This document shows positions 1 to 8,391 of a stretch of 64,000 nt of DNA, piece after piece. The DNA is from Mycobacterium sp. WUMAC-067. Lineage in GTDB: Bacteria; Actinomycetota; Actinomycetes; Mycobacteriales; Mycobacteriaceae. Position 1 is the first letter of the stretch. Each line of letters begins with the position of its first letter. The stretch lies in assembly GCF_020217485.1 (NCBI RefSeq), contig NZ_JAEKMI010000002.1:186001-250000 (forward strand), written 5' to 3'. Made by a program: the position numbers and the translations under genes. The notes under the pieces are model-generated. The model did not search any database. It was not told where the DNA came from and saw nothing but the letters and a program-made list of their open reading frames with translations.

Positions 1-645
1 GAGCACAAACGGTCTGGCCTCGGCGATGCATTGCAGCACCCGGAATACGCCGCCGATGTGCACCAGCGGCGAGTTCACGATGGCGACGCCGCGCCGCAGC
101 TCGGTGGGCGCGGGTGCGCGGTCGGGTTCGGCGCCCATCACGCTGCGCGCCAACATGTCGTAGCTCAGGTCGATTCGCTTGGGCGGTCCCGTCGTGCCGC
201 TGGTCAGCATGCGCACCGCGACACCGGTCGGTGGACCCGCCCCGACGCCGGGTTGCCCGGACACGTCGACGTCGTCTGCCGGTCCCGAAATCGCGACCGT
301 CGGGGTGCCCACCGTCACCAGCGACGCCAGATCGTCACGCTCGCCGACGATCAGCGGAAGCTGCAGTCGCGCGATGTCGGCCTTGGTGCGCTCGTCGCCG
401 CGCGACGGGTTGATGACCACGACGGTCCCACCGCCTAACAGCACGCCCAGAAAGGCCGCCACATGCCCCGGCCGGTTGCGCAGCAGCATCCCGACCTCGG
501 CGCCGGCGGCCAGGCCGGCGATGCGCCGCGCCAATGCGTCGATCTGGCCCCACGAGATCCATTGGCCGCCATATTCGATGGCGTGTGAGTGGGGCTCGAG
601 GTCGAGCACGTCGGCGATGCGTTGGATGAGCGGGTGACGCGGCAT
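1..645 (-). CDS. Acyl-CoA synthetase (FadD type), N-terminal part, cut by window edge
   Basis: First 215 residues of an ANL-superfamily acyl-CoA synthetase, which activates a carboxylate as acyl-adenylate and then makes the CoA thioester. The P-loop LTSGTTGPPK is visible near residues 143-152. The C-terminal half, with the adenylation lysine, lies beyond the edge. The ATG shares one base with the stop of the upstream crotonase gene (TGATG), so translation is coupled and this is the last visible gene of a leftward operon of crotonase-fold genes. The substrate cannot be read from the fragment. Confidence 0.88.
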   Translation of the reverse strand, partial: MPRHPLIQRIADVLDLEPHSHAIEYGGQWISWGQIDALARRIAGLAAGAEVGMLLRNRPGHVAAFLGVLLGGGTVVVINPSRGDERTKADIARLQLPLIVGERDDLASLVTVGTPTVAISGPADDVDVSGQPGVGAGPPTGVAVRMLTSGTTGPPKRIDLSYDMLARSVMGAEPDRAPAPTELRRGVAIVNSPLVHIGGVFRVLQCIAEARPFVL

Positions 646-1451
646 CAGCGGATCTTCGGTGTGGGCTTGGTGGCCCGGACGCGGGCGCCCTGCTGCGCGG
701 CCAGTTCCGCGGTGCCGAGCGGGTTTCCCAGCCGGGTATAGATGAGGCCCTGTTCCAGGGCGGCGCGATACGGCTTGTCCAGCGATTCCCAAATCGCCTT
801 CACCGTACCCTGAGTCGCCGTCGGAGGCTTGGCGGCGATGGTCGCCGCGATCTCGTGGGCGCGGTCCCAGAGCTGATCGGATGAGACGACCTCCGAGACC
901 AATCCGATCCGCAGCGCGGTGTCGGCGCTGACCCGTTCATCGTTGCCCATCAGGGCGATGCGCAGCGTCTCCCCGAGGCCGACGCGGCGCATCAGACCGA
1001 TCGGCTCCAGCGCACAGATTAGACCGGCCGACACGTGGGAGTCGAAGAACGTGGCGTCTTCCGAGCAGATGACCACGTCGGATTCGTTGATGAAGTAGAA
1101 CGCGCCCGCGGTGCACATGCCCTGGACCGCGCAGACCACCGGCTTCCACATCTTCTGCCACTTGGGGCTCAGAGCCTCGCCGGGATCCTCGTGGTTCCAG
1201 ATGTTTTCGGGCTGACCGTAGGGCGTCTTGATGTCCAGCCCCGCGCTGAACGCCCGGTCGCCGGCGGCACGCAGTACCACCGCGTGCACCGACTCGTCGA
1301 GTTTGACCGTGCGCCAGGCGCGGGCCATTTCCTCACACATCGTGCGGTTGAACGCGTTCAGCTGCTCGGGCCGGTTCAACGTGATGGTCGCGACGTGGTC
1401 GGCGGGGTCGGCCTCGAGGAGGATCGTTTCGAACTTCATCGGCTCGCTCAT
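645..1451 (-). CDS. Enoyl-CoA hydratase/isomerase family protein
   Basis: Crotonase-fold protein of 268 residues. Family members act on acyl-CoA thioesters through an oxyanion hole. The CoA-binding segment (RAAGDRAFSAGLDI) and the second oxyanion strand (VQGMCTAGAFYF) are visible. Where hydratases carry their first catalytic Glu the sequence reads ATFFDSHVSAG, with no Glu there, so plain hydratase chemistry is not assured; isomerase, lyase or hydrolase activity is possible. The ATG chosen gives a 4-base ATGA overlap with the upstream crotonase; a start 12 bases earlier is open but lacks this coupling. It shares the FFD-x-HVS signature with its upstream neighbour, so the two are probably paralogs. 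Confidence 0.88.
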   Translation of the reverse strand: MSEPMKFETILLEADPADHVATITLNRPEQLNAFNRTMCEEMARAWRTVKLDESVHAVVLRAAGDRAFSAGLDIKTPYGQPENIWNHEDPGEALSPKWQKMWKPVVCAVQGMCTAGAFYFINESDVVICSEDATFFDSHVSAGLICALEPIGLMRRVGLGETLRIALMGNDERVSADTALRIGLVSEVVSSDQLWDRAHEIAATIAAKPPTATQGTVKAIWESLDKPYRAALEQGLIYTRLGNPLGTAELAAQQGARVRATKPTPKIR

Positions 1452-2260
1452 CGACACTGCCAATTCGGTTCGCGCTTTTCGACGAAGGCCTTGGGTCCTT
1501 CGGCCGCGTCCTCCGTCCGCAGCACACGTTCGCGGAACGTCTCGGCGAGTATCTCCGCCTCGTGCAGCGGCACATTCAGGCCCTTGAGGATGGCCAGCCG
1601 GGTACCCCGAACCGCCAGCGGTGCATTGGAATTGACGATGTCGGCGATCTCATGGGCCCGGTCCAGCAGCCGGTCGTGCTCGACGACTTCGCTGATCAGT
1701 CCGAGTTCGTAGGCGCGCTCTGCGCTCATCCGCTCGTGCTTGCCCATCAGGGCCATGCGCAGGGCGATGGAGCGGGGCAGCACGCGAGACACCCGCACCA
1801 ACTCGCGGCCCGCCACCAGTCCGATGCTGACGTGCGGATCGAAGAAGGTCGCCTGCTCGGAGGCGATGACGATGTCCGTCGTCGTGACCCAATCCATGCC
1901 GGCGCCGCAACAGATCCCGTTCACCGCGGTCAGCACCGGCTTGGCCGTGGTGCGGAACGGCGGCGTGCCCTCCTGCGGCGCCTCCCACTGGTCGTACGTC
2001 GACAGGTATGGGCGCTCGTAGATCACCTTGCCGTCTTCGGGAATCTCCTTGACGTCGGCGCCGGTGCAGAACGCGCGGCCGGTGCCGGTGACGATGGTCA
2101 GCCAGACGTTGTCGTCGTTTTCGGCCTCGTCGTAGGCGGCCCGCAGTTCGGTGATCATGTGCGGGCTGAGCGCATTGAGGGCGTCTGGGCGGTTCAAAGT
2201 GATCGTCGCGGTGTGCCCGTCGACGTCGTACTTGATCGTGTCGAACGAATCAGTGGGCAT
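1448..2260 (-). CDS. Enoyl-CoA hydratase/isomerase family protein
   Basis: Crotonase-fold protein of 270 residues. It has the N-terminal strand ATITLNRPDALNAL, the oxyanion segment GTGRAFCTGADVKE and the second oxyanion strand VNGICCGAGMDW. Like its downstream neighbour it has FFDPHVS where typical hydratases have the first catalytic Glu, so the reaction may not be hydration. The ATG is preceded by GAAGGA at good spacing. It ends in an ATGA overlap with the next crotonase. About 95 bases separate it from the crotonase gene upstream; the same operon is likely. Confidence 0.88.
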   Translation of the reverse strand: MPTDSFDTIKYDVDGHTATITLNRPDALNALSPHMITELRAAYDEAENDDNVWLTIVTGTGRAFCTGADVKEIPEDGKVIYERPYLSTYDQWEAPQEGTPPFRTTAKPVLTAVNGICCGAGMDWVTTTDIVIASEQATFFDPHVSIGLVAGRELVRVSRVLPRSIALRMALMGKHERMSAERAYELGLISEVVEHDRLLDRAHEIADIVNSNAPLAVRGTRLAILKGLNVPLHEAEILAETFRERVLRTEDAAEGPKAFVEKREPNWQCR

Positions 2261-2356
2261 CAGTCATTCCTTCGCTTTGTATCGAACGTCGCGTGGGGCA
2301 TATGGGCGAATTCGAGGCAGTTTCCGTGCGCAGGGCCCACATTCGACGCCCAAGGC

Positions 2357-3178
2357 CTAGCGTCCACGAAAGTCCGGATCCCGCCGCTGCCGAAAGGCCT
2401 CCAGGCCCTCCTTGAAATCGACTGTCCGGCAAGACAATTCCAGATTGAACAACTCCTGGTTCAGCGACTGGCTCAGCGTTGCATGCTGCCCGAAGTTCAG
2501 GGCCTGCTTGGCCAGCCCGATCGCCGCCGTGGGTCCGGAGGCCAGCCGGCCGACCAGCTCCTCGGCGGCGCGGTCGACGTCGGGGCCGCTCACCGCCTGG
2601 TGAATGAGCCCCCACTCGGCCGCGTCGTGCCCGCTCACCTTCTCGCCGAGCAGCAGCATCCGCCTGGCCCGCGCCAGGCCGACGAGCCGGGGTAGCAGCC
2701 AGGTGGACCCGGAGTCGGGGCTGAATCCGCGGTCGAGGAACGGCTCCCAGAACACCGCATCGCCGGCGGCCACGGTGAAGTCAGCGGCCAGCGCGAGATT
2801 GCAACCGAATCCCACCGCCCATCCCCGCACGCTGCACACCACCGGCAGCTGAATGCCCGCGACGAGTTCGATCACACGGTGAGCGGCATGGGGAATCCGC
2901 CGCACCAGATCGCCGACGCGGGGGCGTTGGCCGCCGGGATCGTTGGCGGCCACCCAGTCGGCGCCGGCGCAGAAATCGTCTCCCGCGCCGCGGATGTGCA
3001 CGGCGCGTAGCGAGTCGTCGGACGCGGCAGTGGTCAGCGACTCGACCAGGGCCCCGATCATCAACTGCGTCAACGAGTTACGCCGTGATGGGCGATCGAG
3101 CGTCACCAGTAACACCGCACCCTCTCGGTGCACTGTCACCGAACCCTCGACTCCGGCCGCGCCGGCCCCTTGACTCAC
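2357..3178 (-). CDS. Enoyl-CoA hydratase/isomerase family protein
   Basis: Crotonase-fold protein of 273 residues from a GTG start. Visible segments are VTLDRPSRRNSLT, GAGDDFCAGADW and VRGWAVGFGCNLAL. The later segment FSPDSGSTWLLPRLVG places an Asp where PaaG-like isomerases have their acid, so isomerase or ring-related chemistry is a reasonable alternative to hydration. It is the first gene of the leftward operon; its promoter lies in the gap shared with the rightward thioesterase operon, where a 19-bp palindrome is found at 3204-3222. Confidence 0.86.
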   Translation of the reverse strand: MSQGAGAAGVEGSVTVHREGAVLLVTLDRPSRRNSLTQLMIGALVESLTTAASDDSLRAVHIRGAGDDFCAGADWVAANDPGGQRPRVGDLVRRIPHAAHRVIELVAGIQLPVVCSVRGWAVGFGCNLALAADFTVAAGDAVFWEPFLDRGFSPDSGSTWLLPRLVGLARARRMLLLGEKVSGHDAAEWGLIHQAVSGPDVDRAAEELVGRLASGPTAAIGLAKQALNFGQHATLSQSLNQELFNLELSCRTVDFKEGLEAFRQRRDPDFRGR

Positions 3179-3203
3179 CGTCGATCCGGCCTCTCTCCGC
3201 CGA

Positions 3204-3222
3204 TACGGTTACCCATACAGTA
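3204..3222. promoter_or_regulatory. Candidate operator, 19-bp palindrome (regulon motif copy 1)
   Basis: TACGGTTA-CCC-ATACAGTA matches the consensus TACTGTAA-N3-TTACAGTA at 13 of 16 arm positions. It lies in the divergent gap between the crotonase operon (-) and the thioesterase operon (+), about 26 bases upstream of the crotonase GTG. The same motif appears in other promoter gaps of this window. Confidence 0.6.
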
Positions 3223-3298
3223 GGCAATACGATTGATACGCTGTATAAGTTAGCAAGGATACGCTGCCTGCGAAACTACTGAGGTGAAAGAGGGAATC

Positions 3299-3379
3299 AT
3301 GGCCCGCGCCGGCGATGATGCGGCGGGCGCACCTCCCGCCTGCTGGGGACGCAGCGATGAGGAGGAGTGGTGCCTATGA
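3299..3379 (+). CDS. MIRU-type micro-ORF, 26 residues
   Basis: A 26-codon ORF begins with ATG after an AAAGAGGGA Shine-Dalgarno-like run. Its TGA overlaps the ATG of the thioesterase gene by the ATGA pattern. The peptide begins MARAGDDAAGAPPAC and ends with SDEEEWCL. The codons for Asp-Glu-Glu-Glu (GATGAGGAGGAG) are themselves the Shine-Dalgarno sequence of the next gene. A near-identical peptide is encoded at 57537-57617. Translation is inferred from the overlaps and the conserved frame. Confidence 0.55.
   Translation: MARAGDDAAGAPPACWGRSDEEEWCL
3304..3375 (+). repeat. MIRU-like intergenic repeat, long form
   Basis: A repeat of about 72 bp lies directly before the thioesterase start. It matches the element at 57541-57613 (opposite orientation) over its whole length with few changes, including the central GC-rich hairpin-like insert. 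Its core (CCGGCGATGATGC ... CGATGAGGAGGAG) resembles, from memory, the MIRU core of M. tuberculosis. Confidence 0.7.
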
Positions 3380-4062
3380 CCCTGCCGGAGGGGCACGCGT
3401 CGACGCGTGGCGACGACGCCAGATTCGGCGAGGCGCCGCTTGCCCAGACCGTGGCCGCGGCCGCCGCCATGCGCCGCCTGAGCTCACTGCTGGTGTCGAT
3501 GGAGCATCCGCACCCCGCGGTGGACGCCATGTTGGACAAGTTCACCGAGTGGGAGGGCGAATTGTCCGCCGCCGCGCCGGCGGACAACGCACCGCGCATC
3601 GGCGACCTGCCGGACGATCCCCGGCGCGTGTATCTCAATCACGCGACCGACATCGGCGCCTACAACCCGTGTTTTCCCGAGTACCGGTTCACCGAATTCG
3701 ATGCCGAGAAAGCAACGGGAGGCGTCGAATTCCCCGTGATATACGAAGGGCCACCGGGATTGGTGCACGGCGGATTCCTCGGCGTCTTCTTCGACTGCGT
3801 CATCCAGCACCACAATTGCGTCACCGGCCTTTCCGGCAAAACCCGGTCCTTGGCGGTGACCTTCCGCAGACCCACACCGGTGTTGACCGACCTGCGATTC
3901 GACATCGTGCGCTCGGAAAGCGAACGGGGCATCACGTCGACCGCGCGACTGTTGCTCGACGACGAAGTGCTGTGTACGGGCGAGGTCAACACGTTGGCGT
4001 CACGGCCCGAAAAGCTTGCCGGATCGCGATTCGGCAGGCGCCGAAAGGAGTCCGACAAATGA
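3376..4062 (+). CDS. Hotdog-fold thioesterase (PaaI-like)
   Basis: Protein of 228 residues whose C-terminal half is a hotdog-fold thioesterase domain: GLVHGGFLGVFFDCVI near residue 130 carries the HGG motif, followed by strands ending at CTGEVNTLA. Such enzymes hydrolyse acyl-CoA esters in the cytosol and could release CoA from stalled intermediates. The N-terminal 90 residues are not a known domain to me. The ATG was chosen because it overlaps the micro-ORF stop and sits about 10 bases from AGGAGG; GTG codons 6 and 9 bases upstream are less well placed. It overlaps the next crotonase gene by ATGA. Confidence 0.8.
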   Translation: MTLPEGHASTRGDDARFGEAPLAQTVAAAAAMRRLSSLLVSMEHPHPAVDAMLDKFTEWEGELSAAAPADNAPRIGDLPDDPRRVYLNHATDIGAYNPCFPEYRFTEFDAEKATGGVEFPVIYEGPPGLVHGGFLGVFFDCVIQHHNCVTGLSGKTRSLAVTFRRPTPVLTDLRFDIVRSESERGITSTARLLLDDEVLCTGEVNTLASRPEKLAGSRFGRRRKESDK

Positions 4063-4955
4063 CCGCTTCGAGCACCTCTGACGATCGCGTGCTCTTCGAC
4101 GTCGATCATGACCGGCGCATCGCGACGGTCACGCTGAACAATCCCCAACAGCGAAACTCCTATGACGCCAGCATGCGCGTGGCCATCGCCCGTTGCCTGG
4201 ACCGGGTGGCCGATGACGACGACCTCACGGTGGTGTTGTTGCGCGGAGCCGAGGGGGTCTTTTCCACCGGGGCCGACATGAACAATGCGTACGGGTGGTA
4301 CGGCGACAAGTCCAGGCCGCCCGACGACGCGGCGGCCAAACGCCGCCCGAGTCAGCGGCGCCGACTCACCGTCGACCGCAAGTCTTTTGGCTTCTACCAC
4401 AATTTCATGGGCTTCCCCAAGGTCACGGTGGGGGAGATCGCCGGCTACGCGCTCGGTGGCGGCTTCGAGATGGCCCTGATGACCGACATCTCGGTCATCG
4501 CGCGCGACACCAAGATCGGCATGCCGGCAACCCGCTTCCTGGGCCCCGCGCTGGGCAGCCTGCACATGTTCTTCCACCGGCTCGGCCCGGTGCTGGCCCG
4601 GCGCCTGTTGTTGACCGGTGACATCATCGAGGCGGGCGAGGTCGAACACCTCGGAATCTTCACGGACACCTGCGATCCCGGTGCGGTAACGGCGCGGGCG
4701 CGCTACTGGGCCGAGAAGGCGGCGAAGATGCCGGCCGATGGGGTCGTCATCGCCAAGGAGGCGTTCCGGCTTGTCGAGCAGAGCCAGGTGTACCAGGGTG
4801 AGGAGGTCGCCAGCTATCTGTTCCACGCCTTCGGCACCAACCTGCAATTCGGGCCGGGCGAATTCAACTTCGTCAAGACCCGCGCGCAGCACGGCGCCAG
4901 GGAGGCGTTCCGGCTACGCGACGAGCACTTCCACGTGCCCGAACCCGAGGCGTGA
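4059..4955 (+). CDS. Enoyl-CoA hydratase/isomerase family protein
   Basis: Crotonase-fold protein of 298 residues. Visible motifs are ATVTLNNPQQRNSYD, the oxyanion segment GAEGVFSTGADMNNAYG and GYALGGGFEMALMTD. An insertion of about 30 residues rich in Arg and Pro follows the first oxyanion segment. The canonical first Glu position reads KIGMPATRFLGPALG, so the catalytic residues differ from standard hydratase. The start overlaps the thioesterase stop (ATGA), so the two are co-translated. Confidence 0.87.
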   Translation: MTASSTSDDRVLFDVDHDRRIATVTLNNPQQRNSYDASMRVAIARCLDRVADDDDLTVVLLRGAEGVFSTGADMNNAYGWYGDKSRPPDDAAAKRRPSQRRRLTVDRKSFGFYHNFMGFPKVTVGEIAGYALGGGFEMALMTDISVIARDTKIGMPATRFLGPALGSLHMFFHRLGPVLARRLLLTGDIIEAGEVEHLGIFTDTCDPGAVTARARYWAEKAAKMPADGVVIAKEAFRLVEQSQVYQGEEVASYLFHAFGTNLQFGPGEFNFVKTRAQHGAREAFRLRDEHFHVPEPEA

Positions 4956-4974
4956 CAAGCGATTTCGGGCGGGA

Positions 4975-5763
4975 TTAGCGACTCGCCGGCGCCTTGGACC
5001 GCCCTCGCGCGGTCGAGGCCTTGCGCTGGCGGCCCGCCCCGGCAGCCTTGCCTTTTGATGCGTTGCTCTCGTCGATCAGCCTGCTGGCGTGATCGAGGAT
5101 GCAGGTGAGGCCGTACTCGAAATTGGTTTCGTCGGGGGCCCCGATCCGGTGTCCGATTCGGGTTACTTGAGAAAGCAGCGGGGTCTTTTCGGGGTCGATG
5201 GCGACGGCGTCCTCGATGGCGCGGGGTCCGATATCCGACGATTGGTTCTTTTCGTAAAGGCGTTGCAGCACCACCGATCCGCGAACGTGGACCGAGACCG
5301 CCGAATAGGTGTCGAACGCGTCCTCCGGCGACAAGCCGGCCTCCACCAGATTGGAGACCGCCTTTTCCATCTCCTGTGCGCCCATCCGTGCCGCTTTCGG
5401 GGACAGCGCCGCCCGGATCAGAATCAGGTCGCACAGAATTGGGTTGCCCATGAACGTCTTACGCATCAAGCGCGCGTGGTTGCGCAAGGTCTCACGCCAG
5501 TCGCTGGCTTCGACATAGGGAGTGGCGAACACATACTTGCTCAGGGCGCGGTCGGTCATCGCGTTGAGCAGGTCGTCCTTCTTGCGGAAGTACCAGTAGA
5601 TGCTCGTCACACCCACGCCGAGGTGTTTGCCGAGCAGCGGCATGCTGAGGTTGTCGATCGACACCTCTTCCGCGAGTTCGAATGCGCCGCTGATGATGTC
5701 GTCGGGGTTGATGGACCCGCGCTCGCGTCGTTGGCGCTTATCGGCGGTTGCCTGTTTTGCCAC
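4975..5763 (-). CDS. TetR-family transcriptional regulator
   Basis: Regulator of 262 residues from a GTG start. The N-terminal helix-turn-helix is at about residues 20-65 (LSMPLLGKHLGVGVTSIYWYF). The rest is the all-helical ligand domain, with a Lys/Arg/Ala-rich tail of about 30 residues that may be disordered. The GTG was chosen because ATGGAGGTGCC places GGAGG about 8 bases upstream; an ATG 15 bases earlier overlaps that site. It is divergent from the SDR gene, with a palindrome at 5891-5909 in the gap. It is the best placed regulator for the 19-bp motif found at several promoters here, but this is inference. Confidence 0.85.
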   Translation of the reverse strand: MAKQATADKRQRRERGSINPDDIISGAFELAEEVSIDNLSMPLLGKHLGVGVTSIYWYFRKKDDLLNAMTDRALSKYVFATPYVEASDWRETLRNHARLMRKTFMGNPILCDLILIRAALSPKAARMGAQEMEKAVSNLVEAGLSPEDAFDTYSAVSVHVRGSVVLQRLYEKNQSSDIGPRAIEDAVAIDPEKTPLLSQVTRIGHRIGAPDETNFEYGLTCILDHASRLIDESNASKGKAAGAGRQRKASTARGRSKAPASR

Positions 5764-5890
5764 TACGGGCACCTCCATCAAAATCTGTTTCGTGCATGCG
5801 GTCTGCCAGCCGTGCTGCAGGTAAAGTCGAATTTACCGGCTGTTCTGTTCTGACCTGCGTATACGCTTTCGTGTCGTATTTTCCCTCTGC

Positions 5891-5909
5891 TACTGTAATA
5901 CCTATCGTA
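5891..5909. promoter_or_regulatory. Candidate operator, 19-bp palindrome (regulon motif copy 2)
   Basis: TACTGTAA-TAC-CTATCGTA matches the motif consensus at 13 of 16 arm positions, with a perfect left arm. It sits in the gap between the TetR gene and the SDR gene, the usual place for an autoregulated TetR operator. Confidence 0.65.
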
Positions 5910-5970
5910 GGCTTTTTGGTAAATCGGCTGGACAGGCGAAAATGACCAGGTTAGAGCTACGGATTAAGCA

Positions 5971-6768
5971 ATGGATCTAGGGCTGGCGAACGCCACCGCG
6001 GTGGTGGTCGGCGGTAGCCGCGGTATGGGTCTGGCCACCGCGCGCTGCCTCGCCGACGAGGGGGCCCGCGTAGCGGTGGTCGGCCGTAGCCGTGACGCGC
6101 TCGACTCCGCGGTGACCGATCTCACCCAACGGGGTAGCCCTGACGCACTCGGGCTCGCCGCCGACATCGGGGACGACGCCGCGGTCGACACGGTGTTCGG
6201 TAAGCTTTCCCAGCGCTGGGGCGGCGAACTCAACGCTCTGGTCATCACGGTGGGGCCGGGCGCCGCGGGCACCTTCGAGGATTTGACCGACGACCAATGG
6301 CGACAGTCGGTCGAAGACGGGGTGCTGGGCATGGTGCGCTGTGTGCGGGCGGCGCTTCCGCTGCTGCGTAAGGCGCAATGGGCGCGAATCGTCAACTTCT
6401 CCGCCCACTCGACTCAGCGACAAAGTGTCATGCTGCCCGCATATACGGCGGCGAAATCGATGTTGACGAGCGTTTCGAAGAACCTGTCCCTGCTGCTGGC
6501 CAAGGACGAGATCTTGGTCAACGTGGTATCGCCGGGCAGCATCGCATCGGAATCGCTGGTCGGCTGGGCGGATTCGGTCGGTGTCGACGGTCACGATCCG
6601 TATGCCCTGATGGATGCGATCGGCAAGCATTTCGGTCACCCCGCGCACATGCCGCGGGCGGGCCTTCCCGAAGAAATAGGCCCGGTCGCGGCGTTCCTGG
6701 CCTCGCGGCGTAACTCCTACATGACCGGAGCCAACATCAACGTCGACGGTGGTTCAGACTTCACCTGA
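5971..6768 (+). CDS. Short-chain dehydrogenase/reductase (SDR)
   Basis: Classical SDR of 265 residues. It has the Rossmann glycine motif GGSRGMG near residues 14-20 and the catalytic Tyr-x3-Lys in AYTAAKSM, preceded by the Ser-containing strand NFSAHST. It oxidises or reduces an alcohol/ketone with NAD(P). The usual NNAG motif is replaced by ITVGPG. It is divergent from a TetR gene and followed 43 bases later by a DapA-like gene, so the pair probably forms one transcript under that regulator. Confidence 0.88.
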   Translation: MDLGLANATAVVVGGSRGMGLATARCLADEGARVAVVGRSRDALDSAVTDLTQRGSPDALGLAADIGDDAAVDTVFGKLSQRWGGELNALVITVGPGAAGTFEDLTDDQWRQSVEDGVLGMVRCVRAALPLLRKAQWARIVNFSAHSTQRQSVMLPAYTAAKSMLTSVSKNLSLLLAKDEILVNVVSPGSIASESLVGWADSVGVDGHDPYALMDAIGKHFGHPAHMPRAGLPEEIGPVAAFLASRRNSYMTGANINVDGGSDFT

Positions 6769-6811
6769 CCACAGGTCGATGAAATCGATTGGCAGACAGA
6801 AGGAGTCGATT

Positions 6812-7828
6812 GTGGCTACGGCAGCAGAGGCTCGGGCATGGGCGCCTGGCGCGTTGCGGGGGATCGGCGACTCCCTCTACACCCCGTTTTGCGGCACCGA
6901 CGGCGACGACATCGACTGGGACGCCTATCGGACGTTGGTGCGCTACTGCGTCGGTGACCTCGGGCACCCGATGTTGTGGTGCACCAGTGGCATTGCGGAG
7001 TTCTGGTCGCTGACCCTCGACGAGCGGAAGCGCCTGCTGGAGGTCGCGGTCGAGGAGGCGCGCAGCATCAACCCCGGTGTGGTGGTGCAGGCCTGCACGG
7101 CGGCCATGTCGGCGAAGGACTGTCTGGATTTGACGCTGCACGCCCAGGAGGCGGGCGCCGACATCGTCTACATCCAGACGCCGATGATGGAGGCCCACGG
7201 GGGAGAAGGCGTGCTGCGCTTTTTCCACTACGTGGCTGCGCGCACGAACATCGCTCTGGGCATGTTCAATTCGCCGTCGTCGGGCTACGTGTTGACCCCG
7301 GCCGAGAGCGCACGCATCTACGACGAGGTGCCCGCGGTGTGCGCCACCAAGGAGGGCGCCTTCCGGCCGGCCGGCAGCCGCCTGCTGCATGAGCTCGCGC
7401 CCGGCCTGGCGGTATGGGAATGCGACAAGACGGTGTACCGGGCCGGGTGGCTGCGTGACGGGATCGTGTGCCCGGCACAACTAGGCACCGCGGGCTACCT
7501 GTTCGAGACGCCCGAACGGCGAATATATTCCGAATATTGGGATTTGGTGCAGAGCGACAAGCTCATCGAGGCCATGGACTACGGTCGCGAGTCCGGGCTG
7601 GATCAGTTCGACCTCGACGTCGGATCGTGGTGGACGTGCTACCCCGGACGCGCGGACTACTTCACCCACTGGGGCGGCGCGTTCAAGTACGCCGCTTCCC
7701 TGCTGGGGCTGCCGATCGGTGCCTACCCGCATTCCCGCCCCCCGCAGGCCGAATTGCCCGCCGAGGCGAAGGCCCAGATCGAGAACGCCTACCAGCGCCT
7801 GGGTTTGATCCAAACGGTGTTGCAGTAG
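6812..7828 (+). CDS. Dihydrodipicolinate synthase/N-acetylneuraminate lyase family protein
   Basis: DapA-type (beta/alpha)8 protein of 338 residues. The Schiff-base Lys is visible at residue 180 (CATKEGAF). The Tyr that DapA enzymes use in proton relay (YNVP) is Phe here: MFNSPSSG, Phe152. Family members catalyse aldol or retro-aldol reactions on 2-oxo acids, and some act as hydratase-aldolases in aromatic degradation, which would suit this catabolic setting. The GTG start follows GAAGGAG at ideal spacing. A 12-bp hairpin terminator lies just downstream. Confidence 0.82.
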   Translation: MATAAEARAWAPGALRGIGDSLYTPFCGTDGDDIDWDAYRTLVRYCVGDLGHPMLWCTSGIAEFWSLTLDERKRLLEVAVEEARSINPGVVVQACTAAMSAKDCLDLTLHAQEAGADIVYIQTPMMEAHGGEGVLRFFHYVAARTNIALGMFNSPSSGYVLTPAESARIYDEVPAVCATKEGAFRPAGSRLLHELAPGLAVWECDKTVYRAGWLRDGIVCPAQLGTAGYLFETPERRIYSEYWDLVQSDKLIEAMDYGRESGLDQFDLDVGSWWTCYPGRADYFTHWGGAFKYAASLLGLPIGAYPHSRPPQAELPAEAKAQIENAYQRLGLIQTVLQ

Positions 7829-7845
7829 AACGGATTACAACGCGA

Positions 7846-7874
7846 AGCGGGCCCGGTGGATAACCGGGCCCGCT
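7846..7874. terminator. Bidirectional hairpin terminator
   Basis: Perfect 12-bp stem AGCGGGCCCGGT / ACCGGGCCCGCT with a 5-base loop (GGATA), between the convergent DapA-like and CsbD genes. There is no clear U-tract, as is common for mycobacterial terminators. Confidence 0.8.
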
Positions 7875-7889
7875 CGCTCAGCCGACCGA

Positions 7890-8129
7890 TTACTGCTGTT
7901 CGGCCCGCTCACGTTCCTCGTACGCCTTGGCCTTGCCGCGGGCCTTCTCGGCGGCGGCTTCCTTTTTCCCGGCGCTGCGCTGCGCATCCGCCTTGTCCTG
8001 CTGGGCCTTGCCCTCTTCGATCAGGTCGTTGTGGCCGATGATGATGCCGACGACCTGCTTGGTCTTTCCGAGGACCTCTTCCACGATGCCCCGAACGAAT
8101 TCGACCGGACCGCTCTTGGTGTCAACCAT
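7890..8129 (-). CDS. CsbD-like small stress protein
   Basis: Charged protein of 79 residues rich in Lys, Glu and Ala. The N-terminal part (GPVEFVRGIVEEVLGKTKQVVG) and the Gln/Lys/Ala-rich helical tail resemble the CsbD family, general-stress proteins of unknown biochemical role. CsbD is under the general stress sigma factor in Bacillus. A weak SigF-like promoter is seen upstream. GGAGAGG precedes the ATG. It is a monocistronic gene isolated between two catabolic operons. Confidence 0.75.
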   Translation of the reverse strand: MVDTKSGPVEFVRGIVEEVLGKTKQVVGIIIGHNDLIEEGKAQQDKADAQRSAGKKEAAAEKARGKAKAYEERERAEQQ

Positions 8130-8169
8130 TGCCTCTCCTTCCCGGATGTGATGATTGGCTTCTTAACGC

Positions 8170-8196
8170 GTTCCCGATCACGGGGTCGAGGCAAAC
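8170..8196 (-). promoter_or_regulatory. Possible SigF-type promoter of the CsbD gene
   Basis: On the minus strand GTTT is followed after 17 bases by GGGAAC, against the mycobacterial SigF pattern GTTT-N15-17-GGGTAT. It lies 41-67 bases before the CsbD ATG. The match at the -10 is partial. Confidence 0.3.
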
Positions 8197-8328
8197 ATGG
8201 GTCAGCGTGTCGATGGCCACAACCGTCGCCAACGCCCGACCCGCGGGGCGGTCGCCGCGCCGAGCCGACGCCCAAAATCGCTGTTTAGTCGCCGTTCACG
8301 GGGGTGCGGACGCAGTTGTGGAATGCGG

Positions 8329-8347
8329 TACCGATAGGTATACAGTA
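8329..8347. promoter_or_regulatory. Candidate operator, 19-bp palindrome (regulon motif copy 3)
   Basis: TACCGATA-GGT-ATACAGTA matches the motif consensus at 12 of 16 arm positions. It lies 44 bases upstream of the first gene of the six-gene operon 8392-15161. Confidence 0.55.
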
Positions 8348-8391
8348 TGGGTACAAACTCGCCAGTTGGTCAGCTATGAGGGGACGGTCAT

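Noticed and set aside
3315-4955. A single 546-codon frame joining the region before the thioesterase to the crotonase
   Set aside because: The first 248 codons are only an open shadow frame across the thioesterase gene; the crotonase has its own ATG in an ATGA overlap.
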